Shown piece by piece: positions 32,564 to 33,318 of a stretch of 33,318 bases of DNA. A program made the position numbers and the translations under genes. The DNA is taken from positions 1 through 33,318 of the forward strand of contig JAJTER010000038.1 in NCBI GenBank assembly GCA_021299835.1, in the 5' to 3' direction. Every line of letters begins with the position of its first letter. Within the stretch, counting starts at the first letter, position 1. Source of the DNA: Saprospiraceae bacterium. Lineage in GTDB: Bacteria > Bacteroidota > Bacteroidia > Chitinophagales > Saprospiraceae. The notes under the pieces were generated by a model that searched no databases, was not told the DNA's origin, and saw only the letters and a program-made list of their open reading frames with translations.

Positions 32564-33318
32564 TTATTTACCTGGTTCCTTTACGGAAGTCCAGAGTACA
32601 GCAGATATTCCCAGGCACGCTGCACAGATTAAGAAGATTATTCCTTTATTTTCAGCCTGGGTTATAAACTCCCCAATAATAAGGCTGCTGACTAACTGCG
32701 GCAGAACAACGGAGAGATTAAAAAGCCCCATATATTTACCCATTTTTCCTTGTTCCACCTTTTGCGACATAATAGCAAAAGGTAAACTGACCGTCGCGGC
32801 CCATCCGATGCCCAAAATAGACATCATAACATAGAGATTAAAGGGGGAATTTCCCCAAAAATAAATTCCCAGATACCCAAGAGTCATCGTTGTAATGCTT
32901 AGTAAATGAATTTTAACTTTTCCCCATTTTTCACTCAAAGGTTGCAGGAAAATGGCAGGAAGGATGGCTGCAACGGCATTCAACAGAAGAAAAGAAAGAG
33001 AAATAACCTTGCCCAAATCATTTTCTGAAAGGAAATTCATTTTGTTTTGGATAAATGCAAACATATATATAAACATAGTCTGAATACCCATCCACGTGAA
33101 GGCATGAGCTGCCAGAATTCGCTGAAACCCTATTTCATTGCTTCGAGAATTAGCTGCTTCGCTTTCAGGTTGTTTTAGTACCTGGAAAATACCATATATG
33201 GTTAATAACAGGCAGGCCAATTCTAAAATGCCGGGCGATAGGGATTGGCCACTTAGTTTTTTAAACATACCCAATGGTGCGTAAGCTAAAAATCCCCAAA
33301 GAGGCTTGATGCTAAATA
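32564..33318 (-). CDS. MFS-type transporter, 3' part (gene continues past the right edge)
   Basis: The visible 251 codons encode the C-terminal half of a major-facilitator protein with six or more membrane helices (IQTMFIYMFAFIQNKMNFL, LNAVAAILPAIFLQPLSEKW, GIGWAATVSLPFAIMSQKVE, ISAVLWTSVKEPGK). The frame is open through the methionine at 33274 and reads SIKPLWGFLAYAPLG up to the window edge, so that methionine is internal and the true start lies outside. The loop LPFAIMSQKVEQGKMGKYMGLF is a typical MFS signature between helices. The substrate cannot be told; related Bacteroidota transporters carry sugars or nucleosides. Confidence 0.8.
   Translation of the reverse strand, partial: FSIKPLWGFLAYAPLGMFKKLSGQSLSPGILELACLLLTIYGIFQVLKQPESEAANSRSNEIGFQRILAAHAFTWMGIQTMFIYMFAFIQNKMNFLSENDLGKVISLSFLLLNAVAAILPAIFLQPLSEKWGKVKIHLLSITTMTLGYLGIYFWGNSPFNLYVMMSILGIGWAATVSLPFAIMSQKVEQGKMGKYMGLFNLSVVLPQLVSSLIIGEFITQAENKGIIFLICAACLGISAVLWTSVKEPGK

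Noticed and set aside
1-33318. CRISPR arrays, rRNA genes, insertion sequences
   Set aside because: No evenly spaced direct repeats, no rRNA signatures and no transposase motifs were found; the eight repeats here are widely and irregularly spaced.

Overview
This 33.3 kb, AT-rich window comes from a chromosome of the phylum Bacteroidota. The evidence is promoters of the Bacteroidota form TTTG-N17-19-TAnnTTTG (for example 16323-16353), the Bacteroidota-type GlmU-like enzyme, a type B ribosomal protein L31, LytS/LytTR regulators, and family-typical DUF983, DUF1080 and Wzi/RemB-like proteins. The class cannot be fixed by reading; a Saprospiria- or Cytophagia-like bacterium is plausible. There is no rRNA, CRISPR array, transposase, integrase or phage structural gene.

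Region 1 (219-2097) is a GCS2-family ligase gene with C-terminal CBS domains, broken by an apparent deletion of about 47 bp. Region 2 (2211-12862) is an accessory block in which every gene lies on the minus strand. It holds a tight four-gene operon (small secreted protein, CPBP membrane protease, LytS-type kinase, LytTR regulator), then unrelated small genes: a secreted protein, a membrane-anchored HTH protein, a Crp regulator with a membrane acyltransferase, secreted and small membrane proteins, an AraC regulator, an RBBP9-type hydrolase, an SRPBCC-like protein and a GNAT acetyltransferase. Eight diverged copies of one intergenic repeat, all in the same orientation, lie just 3' of these units. 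Some carry a terminator-like hairpin whose two arms change together. The layout is cassette-like and is the most unusual thing in the window. Several genes in this block are broken.

Region 3 (12873-33318) looks like ordinary chromosome: alpha-glucan phosphorylase; a Wzi/RemB-like outer-membrane protein; an AntA-like orphan protein with a near-perfect promoter; a DUF1080 protein coupled to methylmalonyl-CoA mutase; an operon of methyltransferase, DUF983 protein, Crp regulator and helical-repeat secreted protein; tRNA-Leu(GAG) between terminators; an MlaE/MlaF lipid transporter pair; two short-chain dehydrogenases; a decayed secreted-protein gene; a GlmU-like enzyme with a spermidine-synthase-like methyltransferase; rpmE; maeB; and an MFS transporter cut by the right edge.

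Five reading frames are broken (219-2097, 5506-6029, 6967-8071, 11326-11913, 27415-27804). Two of the lesions lie in homopolymer runs, so sequencing error must be excluded before calling them pseudogenes or phase-variable genes.
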